From Margaritifera margaritifera (taxonomy: Eukaryota; Mollusca; Bivalvia; Unionida; Margaritiferidae), in NCBI GenBank assembly GCA_029931535.1, contig JAQPZY010000831.1:483011-547010 (forward strand): a stretch of 64,000 nt of DNA, read 5' to 3'. Both the position numbers and the translations under genes were made by a program. The notes under the pieces were generated by a model. That model saw only the letters and a program-made list of their open reading frames with translations, was not told the origin of the DNA and made no database searches. Positions 13,260-24,519 of this stretch are shown here, one piece after another (the first letter of the stretch is position 1; every line of letters starts with the position of its first letter).

Positions 13260-13820
13260 ATATTAAATGTACCTACCTATTACCTGATAGGTGGTGGTGT
13301 ACCTGTTCAAAGCATCCTGTTCATGGTCAGAAGTGGAGTTGTTTCTGTTGTTAAATCTGAAGAGACAACAAAGTCTGTACTGAGCAAGTCGTTTGAAACC
13401 ATGAAAATCAACATAACTTAAGAACAACATGACCCAACTTTGTCTTCTTACAACGGTAAAGCATGGACTTTGTCCAAAACAATACCAGAAATGCTGGTAA
13501 TTTTTCTAATAAGTCCGCCGTCAAACATGGGTATTGACAAGGTTATTAAGCTAATGATTCCAGTTTCTTTAAAACAGCACACAGTTATCTACCTAATAGC
13601 AAATGAACTTGTATATGAGAAATTTGTACCCAATAAATAGCGGAGTATCTTCAAACAAAATTAATACTTCTGGACTAAAAGATAGTTACATTTCTGTTTT
13701 AAAAGGCAAGCCAGAGATAAATGTGAAAAATGCAACAGTACAACCTGTAAAACGTAGCGGTGACAGCTACGAACCAAAGGCCATCATGTACTTAACACAG
13801 CATCTACAGAGTCAATAAAA
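13260..13820 (+). pseudogene. Unrecognised coding remnant in element copy 2
   Basis: A coherent plus-strand reading runs from about 13265 to 13640 with one internal TAA near 13420. It includes a YYLIGGGVPV segment, then 13440-13640 with an MGIDKVIKLMIPVSL segment. It continues in another frame at 13603-13818, which suggests one frameshift. The amino-acid texture (Gly-, Ser- and Lys-bearing, few rare residues) looks like real protein, but I do not recognise a family. It lies upstream of further plus-strand fragments at 14100-15480 and may be one gene of a multi-gene mobile element. Confidence 0.35.
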
Positions 13821-14089
13821 CCGGCTATGACAACACTGTCGAAACGGTCTCTTTCCTATATATAAATAAGTGAGAAAGTACCAAGTGCTCTACCGTTATG
13901 TCATAAACTGCCGATGGCTTCCCTCTGCGGGACAAAACCAACTGGAAATGTTCCTAGTATTATGTTGCACAAAATAAATTGATGAGTTTAAAATGATTTG
14001 ATAAGAGAGATTTAACACTGTAGTAGAAGTGTTTTAAAAATACGAAATAGCATACAATGTTGTTTGGAATGGGGTGGGGGCTAGCATGG

Positions 14090-14330
14090 GAACCTTTTCA
14101 AGTTGTATGCGAAGAAGGTGCTCCAGGATTAGTTACTGGTGTAGTTGTTCTTTTGACTTTTATGGGGTTTAGTACAACATTAATAAGGCAAAGTTTATTT
14201 ACAACATAGTTTTTAAAAATGATGAAATAGTAGCATCAGTAATTTAAACAGAATTGACGACATGATATAAAAAAACTATAAGTAATAATGAAATCAACCA
14301 TGAAGGAAAGGGATCCTAGAGAAACTTACA
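14090..14330 (+). pseudogene. Fragment shared with 18830-19250
   Basis: The plus reading has a hydrophobic segment of membrane-span type (GVVVLLTFMGFS) followed ~35 codons later by RIDDMI-KTISNNEINH. The same layout recurs at 18950-19165 with RTDDIVSKAISEDEINH, so a short protein with one hydrophobic span seems to have been duplicated and decayed twice. Family unknown. Confidence 0.4.
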
Positions 14331-14339
14331 GAAAAGAAT

Positions 14340-14855
14340 ACAAGTTGGAAAAAAGTATATGATGTTTATGTTTTAGCTGCGCTAAATTTGCCTATACAAA
14401 TAGACAGCTGTATTACAATAGACGCATTCCCTGAAGAAGACATATATGTTATCAGTCCAACTGACAACGGAAATGGTATACTATCGATATTATTGCAATG
14501 TTTATGCAGACAATGTTTACTACAACCAGAATCATGAGAGTTTTTAGATGTACAAGTTTTATCAAACTGATTTATCGCAAGAAATTAGGTAACTTTTTAT
14601 ATATTTGACTATGTTCGCACATCGTCCTGTTGGATTAAAATATTAGCAGATCAATATGTAATTCAAATTTTAAAAACTCAGAATTCTACACAATTTTCAT
14701 TAACGTATGATTTAAACCTTTACAGATTTTGTAGGATGTTAATATGGACTTTAACATTAGATTAGAGGCAGGCAATCAAATTGTTGCCTACTTATTAGAC
14801 GTTAAAAAAGAATCTTAACGTAACTCTGGTAAACATGCAGTGCACGAATCTAATC
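14340..14855 (+). other. Possible further decayed coding of element copy 2
   Basis: The plus strand carries protein-like pieces, for example an ITIDAFPEEDIYVISPTDNG segment near 14410-14470, broken by stops and frameshifts. Not recognised. Confidence 0.3.
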
Positions 14856-14862
14856 CTTACAA

Positions 14863-14994
14863 CAGTGGTTCTCAAACTTTTTTGATCGCGACCCTAAATA
14901 CCATCTTTTGCGACCCAAATGCAGTACCAGCATATGGTCGCGAGGATCCTCGCAACCCTCATTTGGGTCGCAACCCGGGGTTTGGGAACCACTG
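14863..14994. mobile_element. hAT-type MITE with perfect 8-bp target duplication
   Basis: A 132-bp element with ends CAGTGGTTCTCAAAC and GTTTGGGAACCACTG, forming inverted termini with two mismatches. It is flanked by the exact 8-bp duplication CCTTACAA at 14855-14862 and 14995-15002. The interior is rich in GGGTCGC/GCGACCC motifs. The terminal sequence and 8-bp duplication are the hallmarks of hAT transposons of the Charlie type. No coding capacity. Confidence 0.92.
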
Positions 14995-15007
14995 CCTTAC
15001 AACGTAA

Positions 15008-15285
15008 AGAAAACATGCATATACCATCTGGAAGAGAACACTTGTTTTGATATTTAGATTGGAAAATATGTATATACCATCTGGAAGAGAACAATTGTTT
15101 GGATAATTAGATTGGAAAACATGCATATACCAGCTGGAAGAGAACAATTGTTTTTATAAAAAGATTGGAAAACATGCATATACCGTCTGGAAGAGGACAA
15201 TTGTTTTGATAATTAGATTGGAAAATATTCATATACCATCAAAAAGAGAACAATTGTTTTGATAATTAGATTGGAAAACAAAACA
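15008..15285. repeat. ~57-bp minisatellite, five copies
   Basis: Five diverged tandem units, each with GGAAAACATGCATATACC, TCTGGAAGAGAACAA and TGTTTTGATAATTAGATT. It follows the hAT MITE by a few bases. Confidence 0.88.
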
Positions 15286-15299
15286 GAACCAACTATTCA

Positions 15300-15500
15300 G
15301 TCAGGATGTAAAACTAGCAGCAGTATTACTATTTTTTACCCCAAAATATCAGAGCAGCAGGAGACATTATTGGAGCAACACTCGGCAAAGGGCTAGCAAC
15401 TATCTTTTCAGATTATTTGATCAAATTGAAGTTGATGAAGAATTAGACACGATAAAACGTTGAAGAATTACAGAGAAAAACCGTAACACTTACAAAATCC
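15300..15500 (+). other. Protein-like fragment, unrecognised
   Basis: The plus strand at about 15340-15420 reads as an Ala/Gly-rich amphipathic segment (AAGDIIGATLGKGLATIFS) typical of a helical structural or membrane-active protein. It is then broken by a stop. It may belong to the same element as 13260-14855. Family unknown. Confidence 0.3.
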
Positions 15501-15595
15501 TCTTAAGTGGTAGAAGGTGGTAAACAAGACAACGAACTGGACAAAATTTGTCTACAGTATAGTACGATTACTTCTAAATCAACTGCGCAATCAGT

Positions 15596-15600
<5 letters not shown>

Positions 15601-15661
<61 letters not shown>

Positions 15662-15683
15662 AGCAGCAGCAGCAGCAGCAGCA
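15601..15683. repeat. (AG)30 plus (CAG)7 compound microsatellite
   Basis: Thirty AG units run directly into about seven CAG units. A plus-strand open frame passes through both, giving Arg-Glu then Ala runs. That frame is probably an artefact of the repeat. Confidence 0.95.
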
Positions 15684-16309
15684 AATACAACTTTAACAAA
15701 TCAAATATTCGATTCTTCCAGAATGCGCTTCAAAGAGTGTTTTGATACTATGTAAAAAAAAAGACGAAGAAAGCGATTCAAAACAGTTTTACAACTCAGC
15801 AATACCAACAATCTCAGTGACTTTAGAAGGCCTGCCACAGGTTGTTTTCTTTCTCATGGTTTTCAACTGAAGCCACGACGTATTTTCTTTATGATGAACA
15901 CCAAAAGCAGAAATCAATAACGTAAGTGGTAACTGTATTTAAACTGACTTCCAATGCACCTCACCTGAGCTGATGTGAGAAGCACACATTATAACAGATT
16001 GCATGGTAGTGATACGTTCAACTAGGTATACAATTTTAAATCAACATATACAAAAATGTAGATGCTCACAAGTGAGGCAAGTGTAAGTGTTGAAACTTTG
16101 TACACTGATAACCATTGTATATAACTTGATTTGAGAAGTACACATGATAATCGTGCTCAGGTAAATATTCAGACAATTACCTAAACTTAAGTATGTTTCA
16201 GACATGTATAAATGCATGTGAAAGAATCTCATAAGATGATAACTGAGTAAAATTATGTAAAGAAGATTGATTTTATGATGTTGCTGCTGTGCTTCGATCA
16301 GGTAATGCA

Positions 16310-17480
16310 GCTCCTCTAGTACATGTAGTCGGAGGGGAAACGTAAGTGTTGACAGTCACGAAATTGTGGAACAAGGAGGTGAAGCATACATGTGGACAAA
16401 GTCAAGTTTAGAAAGACCAAAACGCAGGATTGAAATAAACAGTCATTTATATCGATACTAACGGTTACAGAAGCTGTTCCGTGTTTCATTTTCAAATAAT
16501 TTACAAACCTTTCATTCACCTACTGTGACGAGTTTCGTGAATCATAGCAGATGCTTTGTTGATGCCTTTGATCAAAAATGCAAATATCAAAACCCGCTAA
16601 TGAAAATAAGTAGCAACATGACACAAGTTCAACCAAGAAAGAAACAATCTGGCCAGCACTCTTAAGGAACCGGTATTCATGAAGCCCTATTTAATTTTTC
16701 AACGATCGAATCATCTTTGCTTCTTGGCACATCCTCTAGCACCATATACTGCATCTCTCACAGTGTTAGTCATTGATGGAGGAACAGCTGATATATTCAT
16801 ACTACTTGCATTAATAAAACAGCAATTGTCACATCCTTTTCTATAAATTGCTGTTTCAATGTTTCGCCTAGTGGTAATATTTCTCTAACATTTTTCTTAA
16901 TCCTGTTAATACTTTGTCCGAATATTTTATCAAACTTGGTTATATGTCCAACTGCTTGAGCTTCTATGCTTTCAATAATTTCCAACTTTTTTTTTTTTTT
17001 GCTTTGTTTTTTTCAGGTAGGCTCTTATGTTTAGGACCGTTTCTTTCCTGATTTTTTCTTTTCGCTCTTAAACATGTGTTCCATAGATTTCAACATAAGA
17101 TTTCTTATATTCTATTTTAGAATTGATAGCTTCCTCAGCATTTACATAAGTCCTTAATTATCTTTCCTCTTGTGGAGTGAATAGTCTTTTCAATGCAGGT
17201 GGAAGATCAACACTTTGAATTCTTCCTTGGTAATCATTTAATAAAAGTTTCTGCTTTTCATACCAGGTCATCAAATGGCTCATTTATGTCTTACTTTTCG
17301 CATCTCTATTTCCTCGATTACTTTATTCATTGCCTTTCCCAACAGCGGATTCATGTGGATATTTAGGTTTTGTTGTGTGTTACACAGTCTCTGCCATTAC
17401 TCCAGTACCTCGGGGTCTATTTAATTTATCCTGAAATTCTTCTCTTATGATAAAACTAGGTTCTAGATGCTGGTTTGTAA
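16310..17480 (-). pseudogene. Unrecognised element, copy 2 (minus-strand coding remnant)
   Basis: Collinear partner of 10030-11330. The minus frame 16519-16316 holds SIDINDCLF, matching SININDCLF of copy 1. The minus frame 16985-16797 is a 62-codon helical segment with AQAV and LGETLKQQF, matching the LGE-LK-F block of copy 1. At about 17100-17300 the minus strand has a YVNAEEAINSKIE segment matching NAAEFIKSKIE. Frameshifts and stops prevent a single product. The match at protein level with many silent changes argues that both copies descend from a functional minus-strand gene. Family not recognised. Confidence 0.5.
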
Positions 17481-17790
17481 AATCCCCATCTTGTAATTAT
17501 TTAATACAACTGAACCCTTCGGCTTTTCTCTCCATTGACCTTTATCCAAGCCTACTTTATGATTACATTTTTAAATAGTTCCTCGAATTTAATTTCTGTT
17601 TGTTCTTGTCGAAACAGTGGACCTTTTACTTCATCAGAACCATAAGCAATATTTGCATTATTGTCAACTTGAATTTGATTTTGTGTTTGTACTATCTCAT
17701 CATTATCTTCATAAATCCTTTCATTTATAAATCGTTACCACCATGTGCAATATTGTAGCTATCCCACTACCAAAGATTGTGCCTTTACCT
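17481..17790 (-). other. Probable upstream extension of copy 2
   Basis: The minus strand at about 17580-17700 reads as a hydrophilic Gln/Asn/Glu-rich segment in one frame, consistent with the N-terminal part of the copy 2 protein. I cannot follow it to a start codon. Confidence 0.3.
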
Positions 17791-17793
17791 CAG

Positions 17794-18368
17794 ATATGCG
17801 CCGAAGGCACATGGACACTTTGTGCCCTGCAACCTATCCTGGAGGGACAACGGCACGCGTGCAAATTATGACTTTAATTATGATAAGTGGGCAAAGCACA
17901 ACTAAATAAATAATGGAGATTTATCAAAAACAAAAATAGCAATAACCCCATTTTCCAGAATTGTGCCCTGCAAGTGTGCCTTCGGTTTAATTCGAAGATT
18001 GCAAAAACGAACACACAAAGAGATAAGGTGCAAACACCTGACTGAAAACTGGAAAAATGGACAAGAAACGAATAAGGGTTTGCACGAGTCCATTGACAAT
18101 GCTAGAGCTCCTAAAATTTCGATTCGTTGTCAAACTTTGTAATCTACACAGTGATATTGTTTATTTACAAATTTCTCAAATCGACTACTTTGAAACCTTA
18201 CAAATTATACGGAAAGTTAATTACATGATTTCAAATGTTGCTATATTCTACACTGGCTTTGTAATTTACCTTGTGATTACCTTTGTCGGTACTGACTATT
18301 TGTTTAACTATATTAAAACATATTGACATTTTTTTTTTTAAGTGACAAAAAAAAGTAATTAAACAAAA

Positions 18369-18428
<60 letters not shown>

Positions 18429-18649
18429 GGAATTTTGAAAATGTCGTTGTCCACACATAGTCCACGGCGACGAAGACAGTGCAAAGGACTGAATCAGTGC
18501 TGAGTACAGTTCATCAAAAATGATTATTAAATAAATGTGTACTGGTAGCTTTGTTGTTGATGAATCTTCACTGTCAGATAAATAATGTAGCATGTGCAAA
18601 GCAGAGTGAATACTTCCGTACCAAATGAGTATACCTTCGGCACACATCT
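17794..18649. mobile_element. Possible short-TIR element
   Basis: The left end AGATATGCGCCGAAGG and the right end CCTTCGGCACACATCT are inverted copies with two mismatches. A third copy of the CCTTCGG motif lies inside at about 17970. No clear target duplication. The interior holds a (AAT)n tract and no recognisable gene. Confidence 0.35.
18368..18427. repeat. (AAT)n microsatellite
   Basis: About 20 AAT/ATA units. The minus frame across it encodes a Leu run and is an artefact. Confidence 0.93.
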
Positions 18650-18714
18650 AAAGCATGATTACATTTTGCTTTTGAAAAGCTAGCCGAAGAACACTTAAAA
18701 AGTCAACGGTGTGC

Positions 18715-18752
18715 CGTGTGTGTGTGTGTCTGTCTGTCTGTCTGTGTCTGTT

Positions 18753-18800
<48 letters not shown>
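18715..18800. repeat. (TG)n(TCTG)n(TA)n compound microsatellite
   Basis: GT run, four TCTG units, a short GT stretch and then about 22 TA units. Confidence 0.93.
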
Positions 18801-18802
<2 letters not shown>

Positions 18803-18829
18803 TTGCAAAAATTAAACGAGATTAAAAAT

Positions 18830-19250
18830 GATTTGGTCTGAGATATTGAACACTATTGAGGTGTTAGAAATACAAAGTATCACAACTTGTTTTGAACTGG
18901 ATATTGGCTATCATGGATTAAATTTCAGGTGATATAGGAATACCAGCAGCTGAAATATGTGTTGCGGGAATAGTTCTTCTCTTTGATTTAGCGGATTTAA
19001 TGCAATCTTGTTAGGATTTGTGCAAAAACTTTCAAGTAAATGTTCATCGACACCACATGTCTAAAACAAGATGAAAAAGCAACATCTATGTAATTCGTAA
19101 GTAAACAGGACTGACGACATTGTAAGCAAAGCGATTAGTGAAGATGAAATCAACCACGTTTATCTGAATCATACCTAATACAACAGATTCAAGGATAAGA
19201 AAAAAATGCAATAAGCAAATAAATTGACCATAGAGAGATCAAGTATATTT
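18830..19250 (+). pseudogene. Third, partial copy of the unrecognised element
   Basis: The plus reading repeats the layout of 14090-14330: a hydrophobic segment (ICVAGIVLLFDLA) followed by RTDDIVSKAISEDEINH. One in-frame stop separates them. I see nothing in it that identifies a family. Confidence 0.4.
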
Positions 19251-19259
19251 TGCAATACA

Positions 19260-20990
19260 TTTGAAAAGCATATCAGCCCTTTTTCAAATTCTTTCAAGCA
19301 AAGGAGATACAATTATCCTCGAACAACCACTTTTCGTGCACTTAACGTGAATTTTAACGCTTTCGTTATAATATTGTGAGAATCTATTCAAATAACCAAA
19401 GAAAGTGTTCAATTATATCTACCTCATTTAATCATCGTTAAAAAAAATTGGCATTCATGTACATTAGTTCAGAATTACCGTTTTTCCGAGCGTGTGTAAG
19501 AGAACTTATCTCCAGAAGTGTTGTCCATGGTTCGCGACACTGACTAAAAGGTCACGTGGCAAATGACCGGAATGTGTCAGTTATGCCAAGGTATGGATAT
19601 TATTAGTTTATAGCGTCTCCATGTATTTTAGATAAAAAAAATAAAATGTAAAAATGAAGAAAAAAAATTCCGTTAATTCCATATGCAGTTTGTGCACTTA
19701 CATTACTGCTTGCTTTTTCTTTACCATCTAAATACATGACTCAATAGACTGAGAGAGACAGGCAGACATACAGAGACAGAGGGAGAGATTAATTTAAAAA
19801 TAGACACTGGTGAATGGATATACATTTTATTATAATAGATTCAATGTATTTGATGTAGAATATATGTTCATTATGAACTAATAATGAAACGAAAAAGTCC
19901 GGAGTGAATATACATTTCGAGTGTAAATTTTTCTTACGTTGTATAAGAACCCCACATGATTAAAACCAAATATTTACATTGGCTATCTAGTTGTATTAAT
20001 TCCCAAAGTTGGTTTTCCTGTTCAAAATATGTAAACAAAGCCATCATGTGATCGGTGGAGCTATCTTTAGCATAAAATAAAATAGAAAATTCTTGGCCAA
20101 AATGTCTGACACAAAAAAGGCATTAGTGACAATATAGATTTTCATTATGATTTTTTTTAAAAATTACATGAAAGTACCTGTTTTGTCTGAATTTACTGTT
20201 TAATTCATTCCGGTCACTCTTGAAGAACGCTGGTGACACCGTTGATGACGTCATTATCTCGAAACAAGCGCGTTAGGTCGCGAGAAACATGGCGCACGAT
20301 GGAAGGATTATCACAAGATCAGCTGGTTGGACGATATTTAATTAATATTATGTTTGTTTTTATTTCGTATCTACTTATTTATTTTTTTACTTTTTCCATT
20401 CTGCATCTTTTTCCTTCGTTTGTAGATTTTAACAAATTACAAATAACCTAGAATAGGCTACGCTGAAATATCCAATATCTATACTCCTAAAACAATGGTA
20501 ATAGCATAACTAACACACTCGGGAATTATTCATTTAAAGCATTAAACTGTGCCATTATTTATGATGTGTTCAACTTTTATCTTTAGGTTATCTATTTATC
20601 GTCGTAGTCTCACTTATCTATATATTGAATGACATGGTATATATCGCCTAGCTCACACGCACCAGCGCTCTAACCAACACGACCATGCGTTCATGCTCAC
20701 AAATGGCTAAAACAAGGTCGAAATAAAGTATTCGAGGAGCACAAGCAGTTACTTACTAGGCAAGCCGAATTTAACACTCAGCCGTATGCACTTGTTTTAT
20801 GACGGCGACTTTGTCCTCTGATCTTCCCCGTATTCCATATATGGTAACCCTCGACCAGGCCGTACTCTAAGTTCAACTGGTATTTCAGGGATAGGCACTA
20901 CCCCGTGCAATAGTAATGACGTCAGACGCTGTCATCAGTCTCCGGTAGCATACAGAAGAAATAAGATCTCAAATGGGTAATGATTTAATA
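19260..20990. other. Gene-free stretch
   Basis: No supported gene. A 72-codon plus frame at 20233-20451 begins in a locally GC-richer patch (20240-20330) but matches nothing known and ends in low-complexity Phe/Leu codons. Confidence 0.4.
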
Positions 20991-20993
20991 TTG

Positions 20994-21079
20994 AATTTAT
21001 GAAACTCGTTGAATAATTTCCAGCTTTTGCGAGCCTTGGCGAACAAAAGCTGGAAATTATTCAACGAGTTTCATAAATT
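20994..21079. repeat. 35-bp perfect inverted repeat
   Basis: The left arm (20994-21028) and right arm (21045-21079) are exact reverse complements with a 16-nt spacer. The right arm includes the first 11 bp of the 24-bp minisatellite that follows, so one repeat half-unit is present in inverted form to the left of the array. Confidence 0.95.
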
Positions 21080-21326
21080 GGATATCAACGCGTTTCATAA
21101 ATTGGATATCAACGCGTTTCATAAATTGGATATCAACGAGTTTCATAAATTGGATATCAACGCGTTTCATAAATTGGATATCAACGCGTTTCATAAATTG
21201 GATATCAACGCGTTTCATAAATTGGATATCAACGCGTTTCATAAATTGGATATCAACGCGTTTCATAAATTGGATATCAACGAGTTTCATAAATTGGATA
21301 TCAACGCGTTTCATAAATTGGATATC
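21069..21326. repeat. 24-bp minisatellite, ~10.75 copies
   Basis: Unit of the type TTTCATAAATTGGATATC-AACGCG. Two units have GAG in place of GCG and are otherwise identical. Because 24 is divisible by three, the array is open on both strands: FHKLDINA repeats on plus (within 21009-21359) and MKRVDIQF repeats on minus. I treat the frames as consequences of the repeat rather than genes. Confidence 0.95.
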
Positions 21327-21719
21327 CAGTTGTTGGATATTCTTGTGAAGGGATTATGACTGGATGCAAAAAATTTACTAAATCTAGACTATGCAGGTAT
21401 TACTGTGTATAATAGTGATTCAAGATTTAATGTTTTTTGTGACCGGATATTTGTATTATTTTATTTGGATGAATGCTGTGGTTGGAAAACTTTCTGTCAG
21501 TCGGGATACCGGCATTTGTCCACATTCTTCTCTAAACAGAGGTGAGTTTATTTACTCCTATCGGTTAACATTTAAACCATGCTTGTCCTTGGAGTGAGTA
21601 GCTACGATGTCGTAGCCTCGACATGGTCCACGAAAAAGGGATACTAATATTAGTACTAGGGGTTGGGTAAAATGTACTCATGTTCTAGTTCTACATTTGG
21701 ATCCTCCAGCCCTCTATCC

Positions 21720-21861
21720 CAGGGGTGTCAAACTAATTTGCTGTGGCAGGCCAGAATTGATATAAATAATAATAATAAATAAGAATAAATAATAATAATA
21801 AAAAACAATAAATAATAATAATAAACAATGAGTCTGACGGGCCATATGTTTGATACCCCTG
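21720..21861. mobile_element. hAT-type MITE with perfect 8-bp target duplication
   Basis: A 142-bp element with ends CAGGGGTGTCAAAC and GTTTGATACCCCTG, flanked by the exact duplication CTCTATCC at 21712-21719 and 21862-21869. The centre is an AAT-rich tract between short TIR-proximal segments that include GGCAGGCC and CGGGCC. Termini and duplication length fit hAT. Confidence 0.92.
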
Positions 21862-21869
21862 CTCTATCC

Positions 21870-22950
21870 ATTGACCGATACTATTAATTTATTTTTATCT
21901 AGCTCCAGTGGGGAATATTGGCCATATTCCGAGAGACCTAACCTTTTTTTCTCCATGCCCTTTGGGCAATCGATTAAAAAAAAATGGCCGCCAAAATATT
22001 GATAGTAATAGTAAAAAACAAAAGGTTCCAGAAGGCGGAGTAAGGAAAATTCCCACGGTCGCAGTCAATCAGTAAAGAGAATACTGCACAAGAATTTCAT
22101 GGGCTTATTTGGACCAATCAGATTCATATAAAGTGATATGCTAACAAGTTAACATATCAAAAATATTAAACTGCACACACTATATGTAAAGCGTACCAAC
22201 TATGTGATAATAATATTTATCGCATATTAGCCTATCAGCCTTTTGCAAACATATAAATATACAGAATGAATTCATACCAAAATGATGTAATAGCAGACAC
22301 ATATTAAAAAATATATATAATATAGATCATATATAGTATCTTTAAATCACACAGTGTAATTGAAAATTAAATAGCAAAAATAAAACTTTTGAAGTATGCG
22401 TGAAAATATGAATCATTATCATTCTTGAAATGTATGTTAATTGCTATAAAAGAAATAACTAACAATCTGGAGACGACAAAAAAGCACTTTTTAAACAATT
22501 AAACGTTAAATAAATTAATTGAAAGATTATGGTGCAGACTTCATGAAATCATTGTTAAGTTTAAAAGATATAAAATTGCTTAAATTTGGTATCGACTTCT
22601 GATTATTACTTGAAAAGAGATGAATAAATTTGGCCATAATTGGATGCTTCAAGTAATATTTAGGTATATACTTGCGTCTCCATTCTATGTAACACTGTCA
22701 TTCTAATATAAAATTAAATTCGTCCTCTATCACGCTACAAAATCAAATGTTCTATTTTCATGATACCGCTTGTGCCTTTACCCATCTACACCTGTTTTAA
22801 CTTGGAGTCTCTGAAATGATGTTCGCAATTCAGTTAATGATATTCTAAAATTCTTAATAGTTATGAAAGTAAGATATTCATTATAAGACAAACAGTTTGC
22901 AAGATGAATATATAGCCTTGATGGACTAGAAGATTCATGCCTAAAACTCC
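21870..22950. other. Gene-free AT-rich stretch
   Basis: Nothing recognised on either strand. Confidence 0.45.
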
Positions 22951-22959
22951 AATTCTGAA

Positions 22960-23975
22960 TAAAGTTGTCTTACAAATGTTGCTTTACCATTTGTAGGAAC
23001 ACATACCAACATCTTGTTGCAACAATAGGCCTACGTGTTCGAAATCAAGTGTTTCTAAAAGTTCTTGAATTCTTACAAACGACGAAATTTTATTTGGACT
23101 TACTACTATATATTCTGCATATAAAATGGCATATACAATTTTTGTGCATTTTCTTCTGCGAGAATTTTCCATTTTTAACCAGTATTTAATAATCCAAAAA
23201 CATTTCCTACAAAGAACTCTCCCCAAATCACTATATACAACGTAATTCGGTGTTGACTGTTTTATGATAGAACTGGAGCAATAAGAACATCAAATAATTG
23301 CATGCAATGTTTGACCGTATATCGGAAAATGAATACAAGTACTTATTTAATGTAAACAATGATTTCATTGCTTGTCCTACTATAGATTTGTCAGCTTCTG
23401 TAAGAGTAGCCTGTCGTAAAAAAAAGGTCCTAACTATTTCAATGTCAGTTCCATCATAATAAACTTGTTCGTTATTCGCGACTCTACTACCATTCCGAAA
23501 AATCATAAACTTAGATGTATTTATTATTAATTTCCATTTCCATTTTTAGTACTTCAGTGCATCTCGTCCCTTTTGTCAACCATCACTACTTGTTGAAAAT
23601 TTGCAACATATTAGTAATACCATAATTAGACCCCAATGTCAATACCATCGATACACTTTTACATCAAAAGTTTATCTAAGCCATTAATAAACATTGAAAA
23701 TGAAAACGGTGTTGAACATTTCATTTGTCGTACACTCGTTTTACAATAAAATTCATGTAGTGCTCATAGATTTCGTTACATTGAATATCATACTTTTAAT
23801 ACCAATTTTAATAAACATCAACCACTGCAATTTTCTTGCAATATAATTGAATACCTTTTTAAAATCGATACATGCATTGGATAATATGTTACCTGAATTA
23901 ACTGGTGATGTAATTAGTACGTGGAGTGTAAATATATTATCAATAGTAGACGTAGTGAACTGAATCCAGACTAAG
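22960..23975 (-). pseudogene. CR1/L2-like LINE reverse transcriptase remnant
   Basis: Read downward from 23975. DNIFTLHVLIT and ACIDFKKVFN (a degraded finger/palm region, within 24121-23753) lead to a decayed SVRQMKCSTPFSFSMFIN block (about 23740-23690, the usual GVRQG...SP-LF region). Then comes the post-catalytic part, frame 23506-23231 (MIFRNGSRVANNEQVYYDGT, a form of the K-vmvF--gg block). The C-terminal part is frame 23226-22984, with IIKYWLKMENS and PNKISSF. The catalytic YADD is destroyed. These motifs are typical of the Jockey/CR1/L2 group of LINEs. No endonuclease or 3' tail is visible. Confidence 0.8.
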
Positions 23976-23978
23976 CTA

Positions 23979-24051
<73 letters not shown>

Positions 24052-24053
24052 AT
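23976..24053. repeat. (TA)n microsatellite
   Basis: About 35 TA units with two single-base interruptions, lying at the 5' side of the LINE remnant. Confidence 0.93.
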
Positions 24054-24065
24054 AAAATGACAAAT

Positions 24066-24390
24066 CCGACCTTTAGGCGACAGCATATAAATTGGTACCT
24101 TTTGGCGACATCTTTGTACATTGAATATGTGTGAATATCTGCGAGTCATCCTTGTGCCTATATAGTGATTTCTGTATGGACTATTGCTATTGAAAGGAAT
24201 GTAAAAGGTCATAAAAAGTGGTAAGACAACATAAATGACAAACATATATTTTTGGTCGCCAATTTACTGTCGCCGGAAGGTAAAACGATTTCCGTTCATG
24301 CATACAACCAACCATTGGGCGACATATTTGTATGTGTCGCCCAACGGTTCTATATATATGTCGCTCAAAGGTAATCACCTAATGGTATCA
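24066..24390. mobile_element. Foldback element with GGCGACA-type subterminal repeats
   Basis: The left side carries ACCTTTAGGCGACA and then TTTTGGCGACATCTTT. The right side carries the inverted equivalents, TGTCGCCCAACGG and then TGTCGCTCAAAGGT. A second, tighter palindrome sits at about 24310-24346 (CCATTGGGCGACA against TGTCGCCCAACGG). No gene and no clear target duplication. Confidence 0.5.
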
Positions 24391-24519
24391 TATACTATGA
24401 AAATTCGCTATTACGACCAGCAGCGGGACGGAAAGAAAGTGGTCGCATAAGCAGAGTGGTCTAAATATCTGGGTTCTGCTGTCGGCATCCATCGGGTAGT
24501 GGTTTATGTGATGACTATA

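Noticed and set aside
15507..15755. 82-codon frame with Arg-Glu and Ala runs
   Set aside because: The length is produced by the (AG)30 and (CAG)7 microsatellites. Flanking codons match nothing.
18231..18647. 138-codon minus frame with a Leu run
   Set aside because: Runs through the (AAT)n microsatellite. The rest lies in a repeat and has no motif.
20233..20451. Possible first exon of a host gene
   Set aside because: A modest GC rise and a plausible start, but no recognisable domain, no clear donor and a low-complexity end.
21069..21326. CRISPR-like array
   Set aside because: Units are contiguous 24-bp copies with no spacers, in eukaryotic DNA. It is a minisatellite.
21009..21359. Repeat protein gene with FHKLDINA units
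   Set aside because: The 24-bp period keeps every frame open on both strands. No start context or conserved flank supports a gene.
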